DNA of 15,103 nt from the NCBI GenBank assembly GCA_900555785.1, contig USMO01000014.1:1-15103 (forward strand), written 5' to 3'. The notes under the pieces are model-generated. The model searched no databases. It worked only from the letters and a program-made list of their open reading frames with translations, and was not told the origin of the DNA. This stretch comes from an uncultured Eubacteriales bacterium (GTDB lineage Bacteria; Bacillota; Clostridia; Oscillospirales; CAG-272). Both the position numbers and the translations under genes were made by a program. Within the stretch, counting starts at the first letter, position 1. Each line of letters opens with the position of its first letter. This document shows, in pieces, positions 6,401 through 14,053 of this stretch.

Positions 6401-7406
6401 CATCGTGCTGAACCCGCTGGGCGTGCCGTCGCGTATGAACATCGGGCAGGTGCTGGAGGTCCACCTCGGCATTGCCGCAAAGAAACTGGGCTGGAAGATC
6501 ATGACGCCGGTCTTTGACGGTGCGCATGAGTCGGATATTCTGGAATGCCTGAAAATGGCGGGTCTGCAGCGTGACATCTTCCCGCTGGAGAATCCGGAGG
6601 GCAAGGCGCTGTTCGAATCGGTGAAGAACGAGGAGACCGGCGAGGAGACCCTGCGCGAGCTGACCGCCGAGGAGCGCGAGAACAAGGAGCTGCTGGACAC
6701 CCTGCGTGCCGAAAAGCGGCTGAAGATTCTGGACGGCAAGACCGTCCTCTACGATGGCAGAACCGGCGAACCCTTCGACAACCCTGTCACGGTCGGTATC
6801 ATGTACTACCTCAAGCTCCACCACCTGGTGGACGATAAGATCCATGCACGGTCGAACGGTCCGTACTCTCTGGTCACGCAGCAGCCTCTGGGCGGCAAGG
6901 CGCAGTTCGGCGGTCAGCGTTTCGGAGAAATGGAAGTCTGGGCGCTCGAGGCTTACGGTGCGGCTTACACGCTGCAGGAGCTGCTGACGGTCAAGTCTGA
7001 CGATATTAACGGACGCCGCCGCGCTTACGAAGCGATTATCAAGGGTCAGAATATCCCGACGCCGGGAATTCCGGAATCCTTCAAGGTCCTGGTCAAGGAG
7101 CTGCAGTCGCTGGCGCTGGATGTGCGCGTGCAGGATAAGGACGGCAACGAGATCGATCTCTCCGAGCTTTGCGTGGAGGATGATCCGTATCCGATCAGCC
7201 GTGTGGATGCGTCCGCAATCGCCGAGGCGCTGAGCAAGTCGGGCGATGAGGATGAGCTGGAGGATTCGAACCAGATTCTGGACGAGAACGGCAATCCGAT
7301 CGAGGACGAGACGGAGGAGGACGATGAGCTGTTTGCCAAGGAAGAAGACGAGGCATACGGCGATGAGTTCTTCGACGACGGCGACGGCGACGGAGCCGAT
7401 GAGTAA
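3426..7406 (+). CDS. rpoB: DNA-directed RNA polymerase beta subunit
   Basis: A 1326-residue beta subunit of the core RNA polymerase. The rifampicin-cluster region is intact (SSQLSQFMDQNNPL from about residue 503, then SHKRRLSALGPGG), with sensitive-type residues such as D511, and the active-site motif GDKMAGRHGNKG lies at 960-971. The C-terminal core (GGQRFGEMEVWALEAYGAA) is complete. A ~55-residue strongly acidic tail follows the core (28 Asp/Glu, one Lys, no Arg). I chose the ATG at 3426: GGAG at 3411-3414 is 11 nt upstream. In-frame GTG 3414 and ATG 3417 are too close to it, though they cannot be excluded. The gene is followed after 23 bp by rpoC. Unlike the usual order, no rplJ/rplL precede it, and it has its own promoter. 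Confidence 0.97.
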   Translation: MIELKEQRLGQNVRKSFARSRFDYPLPNLVEIQTKSYKWFLDEGLREVLQDVSPITDYSGNLVIEFIEYSLDTDKPKYPVEECKERDVNYAAPLRVKVRLTNKTTGEVKETETFMGDFPLMTETGTFVINGAERVIVSQIIRSPGMYYSSEIDKAGKKTYATTVIPYRGAWLEYEVDANGVMAVRIDKTRKVPLTMFLRALTFESGETLETREQIYEKFGEDDRLMLTFERDESEELAAANRSTISVEAIKEIYKKLRPGEPPIEEAARTLLHNYFFDPKRYDIAAVGRYKYNKKMAIHSRIANRRAGETVVSPLTGEVLANEGDVIDRDLALSIERAGVNEVTILLDNGDKLKVLGNNTLEPVYVLGYDLTDCGVKEKASIPVLCELKEQFGDDAEGLKEEARRRIADLCPKHLTCEDIFASVSYLIDLMHDVGNVDDIDHLGNRRIRSVGEQLQNQLRIGFTRMDKIIKERMTTQDNEKLTVQGLINIRPVTTAIREFFGSSQLSQFMDQNNPLAELSHKRRLSALGPGGLSRDRASFDVRDVHYTQYGRICPIESPEGPNIGLISYLTTYAKISEYGFIEAPYRRVEHITNPDGTVTNRVTDEVVYMTADTEDHYIVAQANEPLDENGCFVNPKVAGRDRTEFVEVDPARVDFMDVAPKMLVSVASAMIPFLENDDNTRALMGSNMQKQAVPLMVSDSPIVGTGMEYKAALDSGVVVTAQRAGVVERVQADEIRVLTDNGMKDVYPLIKFKRTNQGTCYNQRPIVKKGERVEVGQVIADGPATYHGEVSLGKNALIGFMTWEGYNYEDAVLLNEKLVRDDVYTSLHIEEYTHEARDTKLGPEEITREIPNVGEDALKDLNAEGIVKRGTEVRSGDILVGKITPKGETELTAEERLLRAIFGEKSREVRDTSLRLAHGESGIVVDVRVFSHDAGDELPAGVNKVVKVYIAQKRKISVGDKMAGRHGNKGVVSRILPPEDMPFLPDGTPLDIVLNPLGVPSRMNIGQVLEVHLGIAAKKLGWKIMTPVFDGAHESDILECLKMAGLQRDIFPLENPEGKALFESVKNEETGEETLRELTAEERENKELLDTLRAEKRLKILDGKTVLYDGRTGEPFDNPVTVGIMYYLKLHHLVDDKIHARSNGPYSLVTQQPLGGKAQFGGQRFGEMEVWALEAYGAAYTLQELLTVKSDDINGRRRAYEAIIKGQNIPTPGIPESFKVLVKELQSLALDVRVQDKDGNEIDLSELCVEDDPYPISRVDASAIAEALSKSGDEDELEDSNQILDENGNPIEDETEEDDELFAKEEDEAYGDEFFDDGDGDGADE

Positions 7407-7429
7407 TTGTTTGCAGAGGGAGAATAACG

Positions 7430-10400
7430 GTGGAGAATAAGGATTTTTATTCGATCAAAATCGGTCTGGCATCCCCGGAGATGATTCGGGAGTGGTCTTA
7501 CGGTGAAGTGACCAAGCCGGAAACCATCAACTACCGCACACTCAAAGCCGAGATCGGCGGTCTGTTCTGCGAGCGGATCTTCGGGCCGACCAAGGATGGC
7601 GCGTGCATGTGCGGAAAGTACAAGAATTCCCACAGCAAAGAGGTCATCAAGTGCGAGAAATGCGGCGTGGACGTGACCACCAAAAAGGTCCGCCGCGAGC
7701 GCATGGGGCACATTGAACTGGCATGCCCGGTGTCGCATATCTGGTATTTCAAGGCGGTCCCGTCGCGGATGGCGCTGGTGCTGGATATGTCGCCGAAGGC
7801 TCTGGAGCAGGTGCTGTATTTTGCCGAGAACGTGGTGCTGGATCCCGGCACCACGCCGCTGGAGCGCGGGATGGTGCTCAACGAGAAGACCCTGCGCGAG
7901 AATCAGGAGCTTTACGGTGAAGATGCCTTCCGCGTCGGCATGGGCGCAGAGTCGATCAAGGAACTGCTGCAGAGCATTGATGTGGCGGCAACCTGCGAGG
8001 AATTGAAGGAAGAGCTGAAAACCGCAACGGGGCAGAAAAAGACCCGCGTCATCAAGCGGCTGGAGGTCATGGAGGCGTTCCGCAAATCCGGCAACCATCT
8101 GGATTGGATGATCCTGGATGTGATTCCGGTTACGCCGCCGGACATCCGCCCGATGACCCAGCTGGACGGCGGACGGTTTGCGTCCTCCGACCTCAACGAG
8201 CTGTACCGTCGCGTCATCGCGCGGAACAACCGCCTGAAAAAGCTGATGGAAATCCGCACGCCGGAAATCGTGGTGCGGAACGAGAAGAGAATGCTGCAGG
8301 AAGCTGTTGACGCGCTGATCGACAACGGCAAGAGAGGAAAGCCGGTCACGGGCGCTTCGAACCGCTCGCTGAAGTCGCTCTCCGAGATGCTGCGCGGGAA
8401 GCAGGGACGGTTCCGTCAGAACCTGCTGGGGAAACGTGTGGACTACTCGGGACGTTCGGTTATCGTGGTCGGTCCGAACCTGAAGATTTATCAGTGCGGT
8501 CTGCCGAAGGAAATGGCAATCGAGCTGTTCAAGCCGTTCGTCATCAAGCGCCTGGTTGAAATGGGCAAGGCGACCAACGTCAAGGACGCACAGAAGAAGA
8601 TCGACCGCGCCTACGACACAGCGAATGCCTGCGTGTGGGACGCGCTGGAAAACGTTATCAAGGAGCACCCGGTGCTTCTGAACCGTGCGCCGACGCTGCA
8701 CCGTCTGTCGATTCAGGCGTTCGAGCCGATTCTGGTCGAGGGAAGAGCCATCAAGCTGCACCCGCTGGTCTGCCCGGCGTTCAACGCGGACTTCGACGGC
8801 GACCAGATGCCGGTTCACGTCCCGCTGTCTGCCGAGGCGCAGGCAGAGGCGCGGTTCCTGATGCTGTCGGCAAACAACCTGCTCAAGCCGATGGACGGTA
8901 AAGCCGTTACGGTCCCGTCGCAGGATATGATTCTGGGTGCATACTATCTGACCATGGACAAGGCGGGCGAGCCAGGCGAGCACGGCATCTACCGTGATTT
9001 CAACGAGGCAATGTGCGCTTACCAGAACGGCGACCTCGGTCTGCATGCGCCGATCCGCATCCGCGTGACGAAGGAATATGAGGGGCAGAAGAAGTCGGCT
9101 GTCATCGATGCAACGCTGGGTCGGCTGATTTACAACCAGGCAATTCCGCAGAACCTTGGTTTTGTCGACCGGTCGAAGCCGGAGAACGAGTTCAGGCTGG
9201 AGGTCGATTTCATCGTCAAGAAGAAGCAGCTGGGTCAGATCATCGACCGCTGCATCCGCTACAACGGGCCTGCGGTCTGCGCAGATATGCTGGACGCAAT
9301 CAAGGCGATGGGCTACAAGTATTCGACGCGCGCATCCTTCTCGATTTCGGTCTATGATATGACCATCCCGAAGGAAAAATCCGCAATCATCGCCGAGGCG
9401 CAGAAGCAGGTGGACGTGCTCAACGAGTATTACCGCATGGGTCTGTTCTCGAACGAAGAGCGTTACAACGCGGTCATTCATCTGTGGGAGACGACGACCG
9501 GAAAAGTCACGGCAAAGCTGCAGGAGAGCTTCTCCCGCTACAACCCGATTAACATCATGTCCGATTCCGGCGCGCGCGGTTCCGTGGAGCAGATGCGCCA
9601 GCTGGCAGGTATGCGCGGACTGATGTTTGCAACGAACGGACGAACGATCGAAATTCCGATTAAGTCGAACTTCCGTGAAGGACTGAACATTCTGGAATAT
9701 TTCATGGGCGCGAAAGGCTCGCGTAAGTCGCTGTCCGATACCGCGCTTCGTACTGCCGACTCGGGTTACCTGACGCGGCGTCTGGTTGACGTTTCGCAGG
9801 ACGTGATTGTCCGCGAGGTCAAGTGCGACACCACCGACGGCGAGCTGATTACGGCGGTCACCGAGACGGACGGCAGCGTGCTGGAGCCGCTGGCGGACCG
9901 GATTACCGGCAGATTCACGATGGGACCGGTCGTCAACCCGGCAACGGGCGAGGTGATGATCGGGGACGACGTGATGATCACCGACGATATGGCAAAGCAG
10001 ATCGACGAAGCCGGCATTACGGCGGTCAGCATCCGCACGGTCATTCATTGCCACGCACGCTACGGGATCTGTGCGCATTGCTACGGTGCCGACTTGGCGA
10101 ACGGCAAGCTGGTCAATGTGGGTGAAGCGGTCGGTATCATTGCGGCGCAGTCGATCGGTGAACCGGGTACGCAGCTGACGATGAGAACTTTCCACTCCGG
10201 CGGTGTCGCAGGCTCCGATATTACGCAGGGTCTGCCTCGTGTCGAGGAGCTGTTTGAGGCGCGTCAGCCGAAGAAGCCGGCAATCATTTCCGAGATTAAC
10301 GGTACGGCACGCATTACAACGGGCGAGAACTCGATTCACGTTGTCACGGTCACGCCCGATGCGGACCAGCCCGAAGGCGTGGTGCCGGAAGTGAAGGAAT

Positions 10401-11005
10401 ATACGATTCCTTACGGCACGAAGCTGGCAATCAAGAACGACCAGCATCTGGAGATCGGTCAGTCGATCACCGAAGGCAACAAGGCACCTGCCGACATCAT
10501 GCGGATTCTGGGTCTGGATGCGGTTTACTCCTATCTGATTCGCGAAATCCAGAAGGTGTACCGGTCGCAGTCCTGTAACGTCAACGACAAGCACATTGAA
10601 ATCATTGCGCGCCAGATGACGCGGAAGATGGTGGTGGAAGACGGCGGAGACACCGGCCTGTTGGTCGGCTCCCGTGTGGATGCAGGCGAGTTCGAGCGCG
10701 CGAATGACGCTGTCAAGGCGCGGATTGCGAATGGAGAAGAGGGCTTGCAGCTGGCAACCGGCAGCGTGATTCTGCTGGGTATCACAAAGGCGTCTCTGCA
10801 GACCGAATCCTTCATGTCTGCGGCATCCTTCCAGGAAACGACGAAGGTGCTTACCGAGGCGGCAATCGAGGGCAAGACCGACTATCTGCGCGGCTTGAAG
10901 GAGAACGTCATCATCGGCAAGCTGATCCCTGCCGGCACCGGTATGGAGTGCTACAAGGGCGTCGGCGTCCGCCCGGCGGATTCTGTCGAGAATCAGGCGA
11001 TGTAA
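7430..11005 (+). CDS. rpoC: DNA-directed RNA polymerase beta' subunit
   Basis: A 1191-residue beta' subunit, a full-length Firmicutes-size protein. N-terminal zinc finger C59, C61, C75, C78; catalytic magnesium motif NADFDGDQM at 452-460 (D454, D456, D458); second zinc site C799, C874, C881, C884 (CHARYGICAHC); bridge helix and trigger-loop region (IGEPGTQLTMRTFHSGG) after residue about 905. It starts with GTG at 7430, preceded by GAGGGAG at 7416-7422 with 7-nt spacing; the next in-frame ATG would cut conserved N-terminal sequence. Co-transcribed with rpoB. A 24-bp perfect terminator follows at once, so rpsL, rpsG, fusA and tuf are not in this operon. Confidence 0.98.
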   Translation: MENKDFYSIKIGLASPEMIREWSYGEVTKPETINYRTLKAEIGGLFCERIFGPTKDGACMCGKYKNSHSKEVIKCEKCGVDVTTKKVRRERMGHIELACPVSHIWYFKAVPSRMALVLDMSPKALEQVLYFAENVVLDPGTTPLERGMVLNEKTLRENQELYGEDAFRVGMGAESIKELLQSIDVAATCEELKEELKTATGQKKTRVIKRLEVMEAFRKSGNHLDWMILDVIPVTPPDIRPMTQLDGGRFASSDLNELYRRVIARNNRLKKLMEIRTPEIVVRNEKRMLQEAVDALIDNGKRGKPVTGASNRSLKSLSEMLRGKQGRFRQNLLGKRVDYSGRSVIVVGPNLKIYQCGLPKEMAIELFKPFVIKRLVEMGKATNVKDAQKKIDRAYDTANACVWDALENVIKEHPVLLNRAPTLHRLSIQAFEPILVEGRAIKLHPLVCPAFNADFDGDQMPVHVPLSAEAQAEARFLMLSANNLLKPMDGKAVTVPSQDMILGAYYLTMDKAGEPGEHGIYRDFNEAMCAYQNGDLGLHAPIRIRVTKEYEGQKKSAVIDATLGRLIYNQAIPQNLGFVDRSKPENEFRLEVDFIVKKKQLGQIIDRCIRYNGPAVCADMLDAIKAMGYKYSTRASFSISVYDMTIPKEKSAIIAEAQKQVDVLNEYYRMGLFSNEERYNAVIHLWETTTGKVTAKLQESFSRYNPINIMSDSGARGSVEQMRQLAGMRGLMFATNGRTIEIPIKSNFREGLNILEYFMGAKGSRKSLSDTALRTADSGYLTRRLVDVSQDVIVREVKCDTTDGELITAVTETDGSVLEPLADRITGRFTMGPVVNPATGEVMIGDDVMITDDMAKQIDEAGITAVSIRTVIHCHARYGICAHCYGADLANGKLVNVGEAVGIIAAQSIGEPGTQLTMRTFHSGGVAGSDITQGLPRVEELFEARQPKKPAIISEINGTARITTGENSIHVVTVTPDADQPEGVVPEVKEYTIPYGTKLAIKNDQHLEIGQSITEGNKAPADIMRILGLDAVYSYLIREIQKVYRSQSCNVNDKHIEIIARQMTRKMVVEDGGDTGLLVGSRVDAGEFERANDAVKARIANGEEGLQLATGSVILLGITKASLQTESFMSAASFQETTKVLTEAAIEGKTDYLRGLKENVIIGKLIPAGTGMECYKGVGVRPADSVENQAM

Positions 11006-11006
11006 G

Positions 11007-11065
11007 AAGACCCCGGAGAAAAAAGGGGACCCTACAAAAGGGTCCCCTTTTTTCTCCGGGGTCTT
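11007..11065. terminator. Long perfect hairpin terminator of rpoBC
   Basis: A perfect 24-bp stem (11009-11032 with 11040-11063, 26 bp with flanking A-T pairs) and a 7-nt loop. It starts right after the rpoC stop and lies between the convergent rpoC and mazF genes. An internal AAAAAA/TTTTTT tract gives T-runs in both directions. The tip GGGACCC/GGGTCCC resembles that of repeat part A. Confidence 0.85.
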
Positions 11066-11085
11066 TCCCGCTTTCCTGTAACCCC

Positions 11086-11517
11086 TCACTGCGCCGAGTG
11101 ATCTGAAGCGGCGATGAAGCGGGCGTGGGAGGCTTGCATGGAGGCACGGGCTGCGGCGTCCTGTTCGGGGTTGCCGAGACCGAAGCTGATGGCGATTGCC
11201 GTGTTTACATCGTTCATCATGCTGTCGTCCAAATGCCCCATCTTTTCCTTCAGGCGCCGCTTGTCAAGCGTTCGGATCTGCTCTAAGAGAATGACCGAAT
11301 CCTTGGCAAGCCCCACGCGGTCGGCAAACACGTCAATGTGCGTGGGCAGGTGCGTCTTGCTCATGCGGGAAGTAATGGCGGCAGCGATCACGGTTGGACT
11401 GTAGCGATTGCCAATATCGTTTTGAATGATGAGAACCGGGCGAAGCCCTCCCTGTTCGGACCCAACGACCGGGCTCAGGTCCGCGTAATAAATATCTCCG
11501 CGTCTGACGGTGTTCAT
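11086..11517 (-). CDS. MazF/PemK-family endoribonuclease (EndoA-like)
   Basis: A 143-residue protein of the MazF/EndoA group of sequence-specific mRNA interferases. It begins MNTVRRGDIYYADLSPVVGS and has EQGGLRPVL, QNDIGN, PTVIAAAIT, LPTH and DSVILLEQIRTLDKRRL. R26 and T49 match the catalytic Arg and Thr of Bacillus EndoA. A ~30-residue tail (after AISFGLG) exceeds the usual ~116-residue length. The ATG at 11517 is preferred because AAGGAAAGG sits 9 nt upstream; the ATG at 11526 abuts that site, and the frame's extension to 11616 has no ribosome site. No MazE-like antitoxin ORF adjoins: upstream is a 237-bp gap holding the divergent pepF promoter. No clear promoter of its own was seen. It converges on rpoC across the shared terminator. 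Confidence 0.92.
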   Translation of the reverse strand: MNTVRRGDIYYADLSPVVGSEQGGLRPVLIIQNDIGNRYSPTVIAAAITSRMSKTHLPTHIDVFADRVGLAKDSVILLEQIRTLDKRRLKEKMGHLDDSMMNDVNTAIAISFGLGNPEQDAAARASMQASHARFIAASDHSAQ

Positions 11518-11696
11518 AATTCGCATCCTTTCCTTTTGGTTTGTACCCTTATTTTGGTCAACGAGCGGCAGGTTTAATCGCCGAGCCGCACGGACAGCGG
11601 CGGAACATTTTTCCACCCATTGACAGAATATGACCGGAAAGGTCGGTCCGACACCGAAAATGTCGAGAGGAGAGCCTGAAAGTTTTGTGAAAGACC

Positions 11697-11725
11697 TTTA
11701 CAAGCCGCGCAAAATATGGTACAAT
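11697..11725 (+). promoter_or_regulatory. Sigma-A promoter of pepF
   Basis: TTTACA (11697-11702), a 17-nt spacer and TACAAT (11720-11725). The expected start lies ~25 nt before the gene's start codon. Upstream (11625-11675) is a run of GACCGG/GGTC/CGGTCCG inverted segments that could hold an operator; no regulator is implied by sequence alone. Confidence 0.8.
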
Positions 11726-11754
11726 GAAGGGGATAAGAAAGGAAGGTGTTTGAC

Positions 11755-13536
11755 ATGGCATTGCAAACCAGAGCAGAAGCAAAAAAAGAATTTACATGGG
11801 ACTTTTCCGGCATTTTCCAAAGCGAAGAAGCATGGGAAGCCGCATACGCAAAGGCAGAAAAGGATATTGAAAAGATTCATACGCTGGAGGGGACGCTCGG
11901 CACCTCGGCAGACAGCATGAAGGCGGCGCTGGACACCATCACCCAGGTGACGCACGACGTTGAGATTGTCTACCTCTATGCGTCGCTCCATATGAGTACC
12001 GATAACGGTGACCCCATCAACCAGGCAAGATCCGGCAGAGCAACCAACCTGATTGTGAAACTCTCGACCGCAGCGGCGTTCGTCGAGCCGGAAATCGTCG
12101 CCATCGACGGCAAAAAGCTGGAGGAAATGCTGAACGATTCCAAGCTGGCAACCTACCGCCACATGATCGAGGACACTGCCCGCGCGCGGAAGTATACGCT
12201 GGACGCGCACTCCGAGCAGATGCTTGCCATGCTGTCGGACGCAGCCGGCACCGCGTCGGATTGCTTCGGCATGCTGGAGAGCGTTGACATGACGTTCCCG
12301 GACATCAAGGACGAGAACGGAAACACCGTCACCCTGACGCACGGCAACTTCGGTGTTTACCGCGAGAGCGGCGACCAGCGGGTCCGGCGCGAGTCGTTTG
12401 AAGCCTACTTCGGCGAGTTCAAGCGCTATATCAACACCTTTGCCGCCATGTACGCAGGCAGTGTGAAGATGGACAACTACTACACCCGTGTGCGCGGGTA
12501 CGGGTCGACCTGCCAGCGTGCGCTGTTTGCCGACAACGTGCCGGTCAGTGTTTACGACCAGCTGACCGAGGCGGTCCATGCCGGGCTGCCGACCATGCGC
12601 CGGTATCTGGACCTGCGCCGCCGCGTGCTGGGTCTGGACGAGCTGAATATGTACGATCTCTACTGCCCGATGGTAGCGGATGTGGACATGAAGATGCCTT
12701 ACGGGGAGGCGCAGAAGCTGGTCCTGGAGGCGACCAAGCCGCTGGGCGAGGAGTACGGCAAGCTGCTGCAGCGTGCGTTCTCCGAGCGCTGGATTGACGT
12801 TTACGAGAACAAGGGCAAGACGACCGGCGCGTTCTCCTGCGGCGTGTACGGGGTGCATCCGTTCGTGCTGCTGAACTATTCCGACAAGCTGGATGACGCG
12901 TTCACGCTGGCGCACGAGTTGGGGCATTCGATGCATTCCTGGTTCTCGGACACCACGCAGGATTTCGCCAACCACGACTACCGCATTATGGTTGCGGAGG
13001 TTGCGTCAACGGTCAACGAGGTGCTGCTGTCGAAGTACCTGCTGGCGCATGAGACCGACCCGCAGAAGCGCGCGTATATTCTGAATCACTTCCTGGAGGG
13101 CTTCCGCACGACGGTCTTCCGTCAGACGCTGTTTGCGGAGTTTGAGCGTCAGGCGCACGATGCCGAGATGAACGGCACGCCGCTGACCGCCGATACGCTG
13201 AACGGGATTTATCGGAAGCTGAACGAACTTTACTATGAAGGTGCGGTCGTCAACGAGCTGCAGGACATTGAGTGGGCACGGATTCCGCATTTCTACAATG
13301 CGTTCTATGTTTACAAGTATGCGACCGGCTTCTGCTCTGCGGTTTCCATTGCGGACCGGATTCTGAACCGCAACGGCGCAAAGGAATATCTGCGCTTCCT
13401 GTCGACCGGCGGTTCCGACTACCCGTTGGAGGAGCTGAAGATCGCCGGCGTTGATCTGACCAAGCCGGACACGGTGACCAACGCCCTCAAGGAATTCGAC
13501 GCCGCCCTGACCGAGCTGGAAGGACTGCTGAAGTAA
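11755..13536 (+). CDS. pepF: Oligoendopeptidase F (M3B zinc metallopeptidase)
   Basis: A 593-residue cytosolic zinc endopeptidase that cleaves medium-length oligopeptides. The HELGH motif at 387-391 gives zinc ligands H387 and H391 and catalytic E388; E415 in AEVASTVNE is the likely third ligand. The conserved C-terminal aromatic stretch (HFYNAFYVYKYATGF) that contributes Tyr/His to the active site is present, as is the N-terminal helical region (EFTWDFSGIFQSEEAW). Length is typical for PepF. The ATG at 11755 is preceded by AAGGAAGG with 8-nt spacing; an in-frame GTG at 11746 lies inside that site and is rejected. It is a single-gene unit with its own promoter, ending before repeat part A copy 2. 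Confidence 0.95.
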   Translation: MALQTRAEAKKEFTWDFSGIFQSEEAWEAAYAKAEKDIEKIHTLEGTLGTSADSMKAALDTITQVTHDVEIVYLYASLHMSTDNGDPINQARSGRATNLIVKLSTAAAFVEPEIVAIDGKKLEEMLNDSKLATYRHMIEDTARARKYTLDAHSEQMLAMLSDAAGTASDCFGMLESVDMTFPDIKDENGNTVTLTHGNFGVYRESGDQRVRRESFEAYFGEFKRYINTFAAMYAGSVKMDNYYTRVRGYGSTCQRALFADNVPVSVYDQLTEAVHAGLPTMRRYLDLRRRVLGLDELNMYDLYCPMVADVDMKMPYGEAQKLVLEATKPLGEEYGKLLQRAFSERWIDVYENKGKTTGAFSCGVYGVHPFVLLNYSDKLDDAFTLAHELGHSMHSWFSDTTQDFANHDYRIMVAEVASTVNEVLLSKYLLAHETDPQKRAYILNHFLEGFRTTVFRQTLFAEFERQAHDAEMNGTPLTADTLNGIYRKLNELYYEGAVVNELQDIEWARIPHFYNAFYVYKYATGFCSAVSIADRILNRNGAKEYLRFLSTGGSDYPLEELKIAGVDLTKPDTVTNALKEFDAALTELEGLLK

Positions 13537-13565
13537 GGTTTAGAGGGGAGAAGGAGAAGAAGACC

Positions 13566-13614
13566 TTGGAGGGAGAGGGGAGACCCTTTCGTAGGGTCCC
13601 CCCTCTCCCTCCAA
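13566..13614. repeat. Composite repeat part A, copy 2
   Basis: A 22-bp inverted repeat (13566-13587 with 13593-13614, one mismatch) with the same TTCGT loop as copy 1 at 1602-1651. It lies about 30 bp after the pepF stop. The linker to part B (ACCTCCCTCATCCTCCCCG) is almost the same as at copy 1, which shows that A and B move or are inherited together. Confidence 0.85.
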
Positions 13615-13633
13615 ACCTCCCTCATCCTCCCCG

Positions 13634-13741
13634 AACTTTCCTCAGCCGGGGTTTGTTCACAGTGCTTCTGATTCTTCCGTGCTGCGTATCAAGATATGGT
13701 ACGCGGGAGGAGCGAGGCACAAACCCCGGCTGAGGAAAGTT
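13634..13741. repeat. Composite repeat part B, copy 2
   Basis: Perfect 23-bp terminal inverted repeats (13634-13656 with 13719-13741) and an interior matching copy 1 in the same orientation (shared core CAGTRCTTCTGA, then TTCCRTGCTRCGT). A TTTTT run follows the right arm as in copy 1. Homology to copy 1 continues ~25 bp downstream (GGATTGGGTCGGTTCCGGA against GGATGGGGCGGTTCGGGA). Confidence 0.85.
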
Positions 13742-13848
13742 TTTGTTGGATTGGGTCGGTTCCGGATTTTGAACGGCTTGAAATTTTGGATGGTTGCGAA
13801 TCCGGCAATCAAGATTCAGTGATTGCTTATGAGTCATTCAAATTTTAT

Positions 13849-13896
13849 AAAAGAGCGGTTACCGCATCCCGATGGTGTGCGATAGCCGCTCTTTTT
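13849..13896. terminator. Composite repeat part C, copy 2: intrinsic terminator
   Basis: GAGCGGTTA (13853-13861) pairs with TAGCCGCTC (13883-13891, one G-U); past one mismatch the stem continues as CGCA/TGCG. TTTTT follows on the plus strand. It is homologous in sequence and order to the hairpin at 1811-1858, though the B-C spacing is longer here (about 108 against 32 bp). Confidence 0.75.
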
Positions 13897-13922
13897 ATAA
13901 ACTTTTAACCTACCCAGACAGA

Positions 13923-14039
13923 CCCCGAACTTTCCTCAGCCGGGGGTGTTTCACGCCCGTCAATCGCACCGCGTCTTGCCGTGCAGCACGGAAGATTCAG
14001 AAGCACTGTAACCACCCCCCGGCTGAGGAAAGTTCGGGG
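13923..14039. repeat. Composite repeat part B, copy 3, inverted
   Basis: Perfect 24-bp terminal inverted repeats (13923-13946 with 14016-14039). The interior matches copies 1 and 2 only after reverse complementing (for example CAGTGCTTCTGAATCTTCC), so this copy is inverted. The arms are extended by CCCCG/CGGGG relative to the others, and the right side continues into the inverted B-A linker (AGGATGAGGGAGG). Confidence 0.85.
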
Positions 14040-14053
14040 AGGATGAGGGAGGG

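Noticed and set aside
3435..6845. 1136-codon open frame on the minus strand opposite rpoB
   Set aside because: A shadow of rpoB codon usage (third-position GC): it has no recognisable domain and no ribosome site, and it lies fully opposite a highly conserved gene.
7046..11089. 1347-codon open frame on the minus strand opposite rpoC and the end of rpoB
   Set aside because: The same kind of antisense shadow; it contains serine/histidine-rich low-complexity stretches and no conserved domain, and crosses the terminator.
11630..11754. MazE-like antitoxin or leader peptide upstream of pepF
   Set aside because: The open frame here spans the pepF promoter and reads into pepF out of frame; it has no antitoxin-like pattern and is on the wrong strand for mazF.
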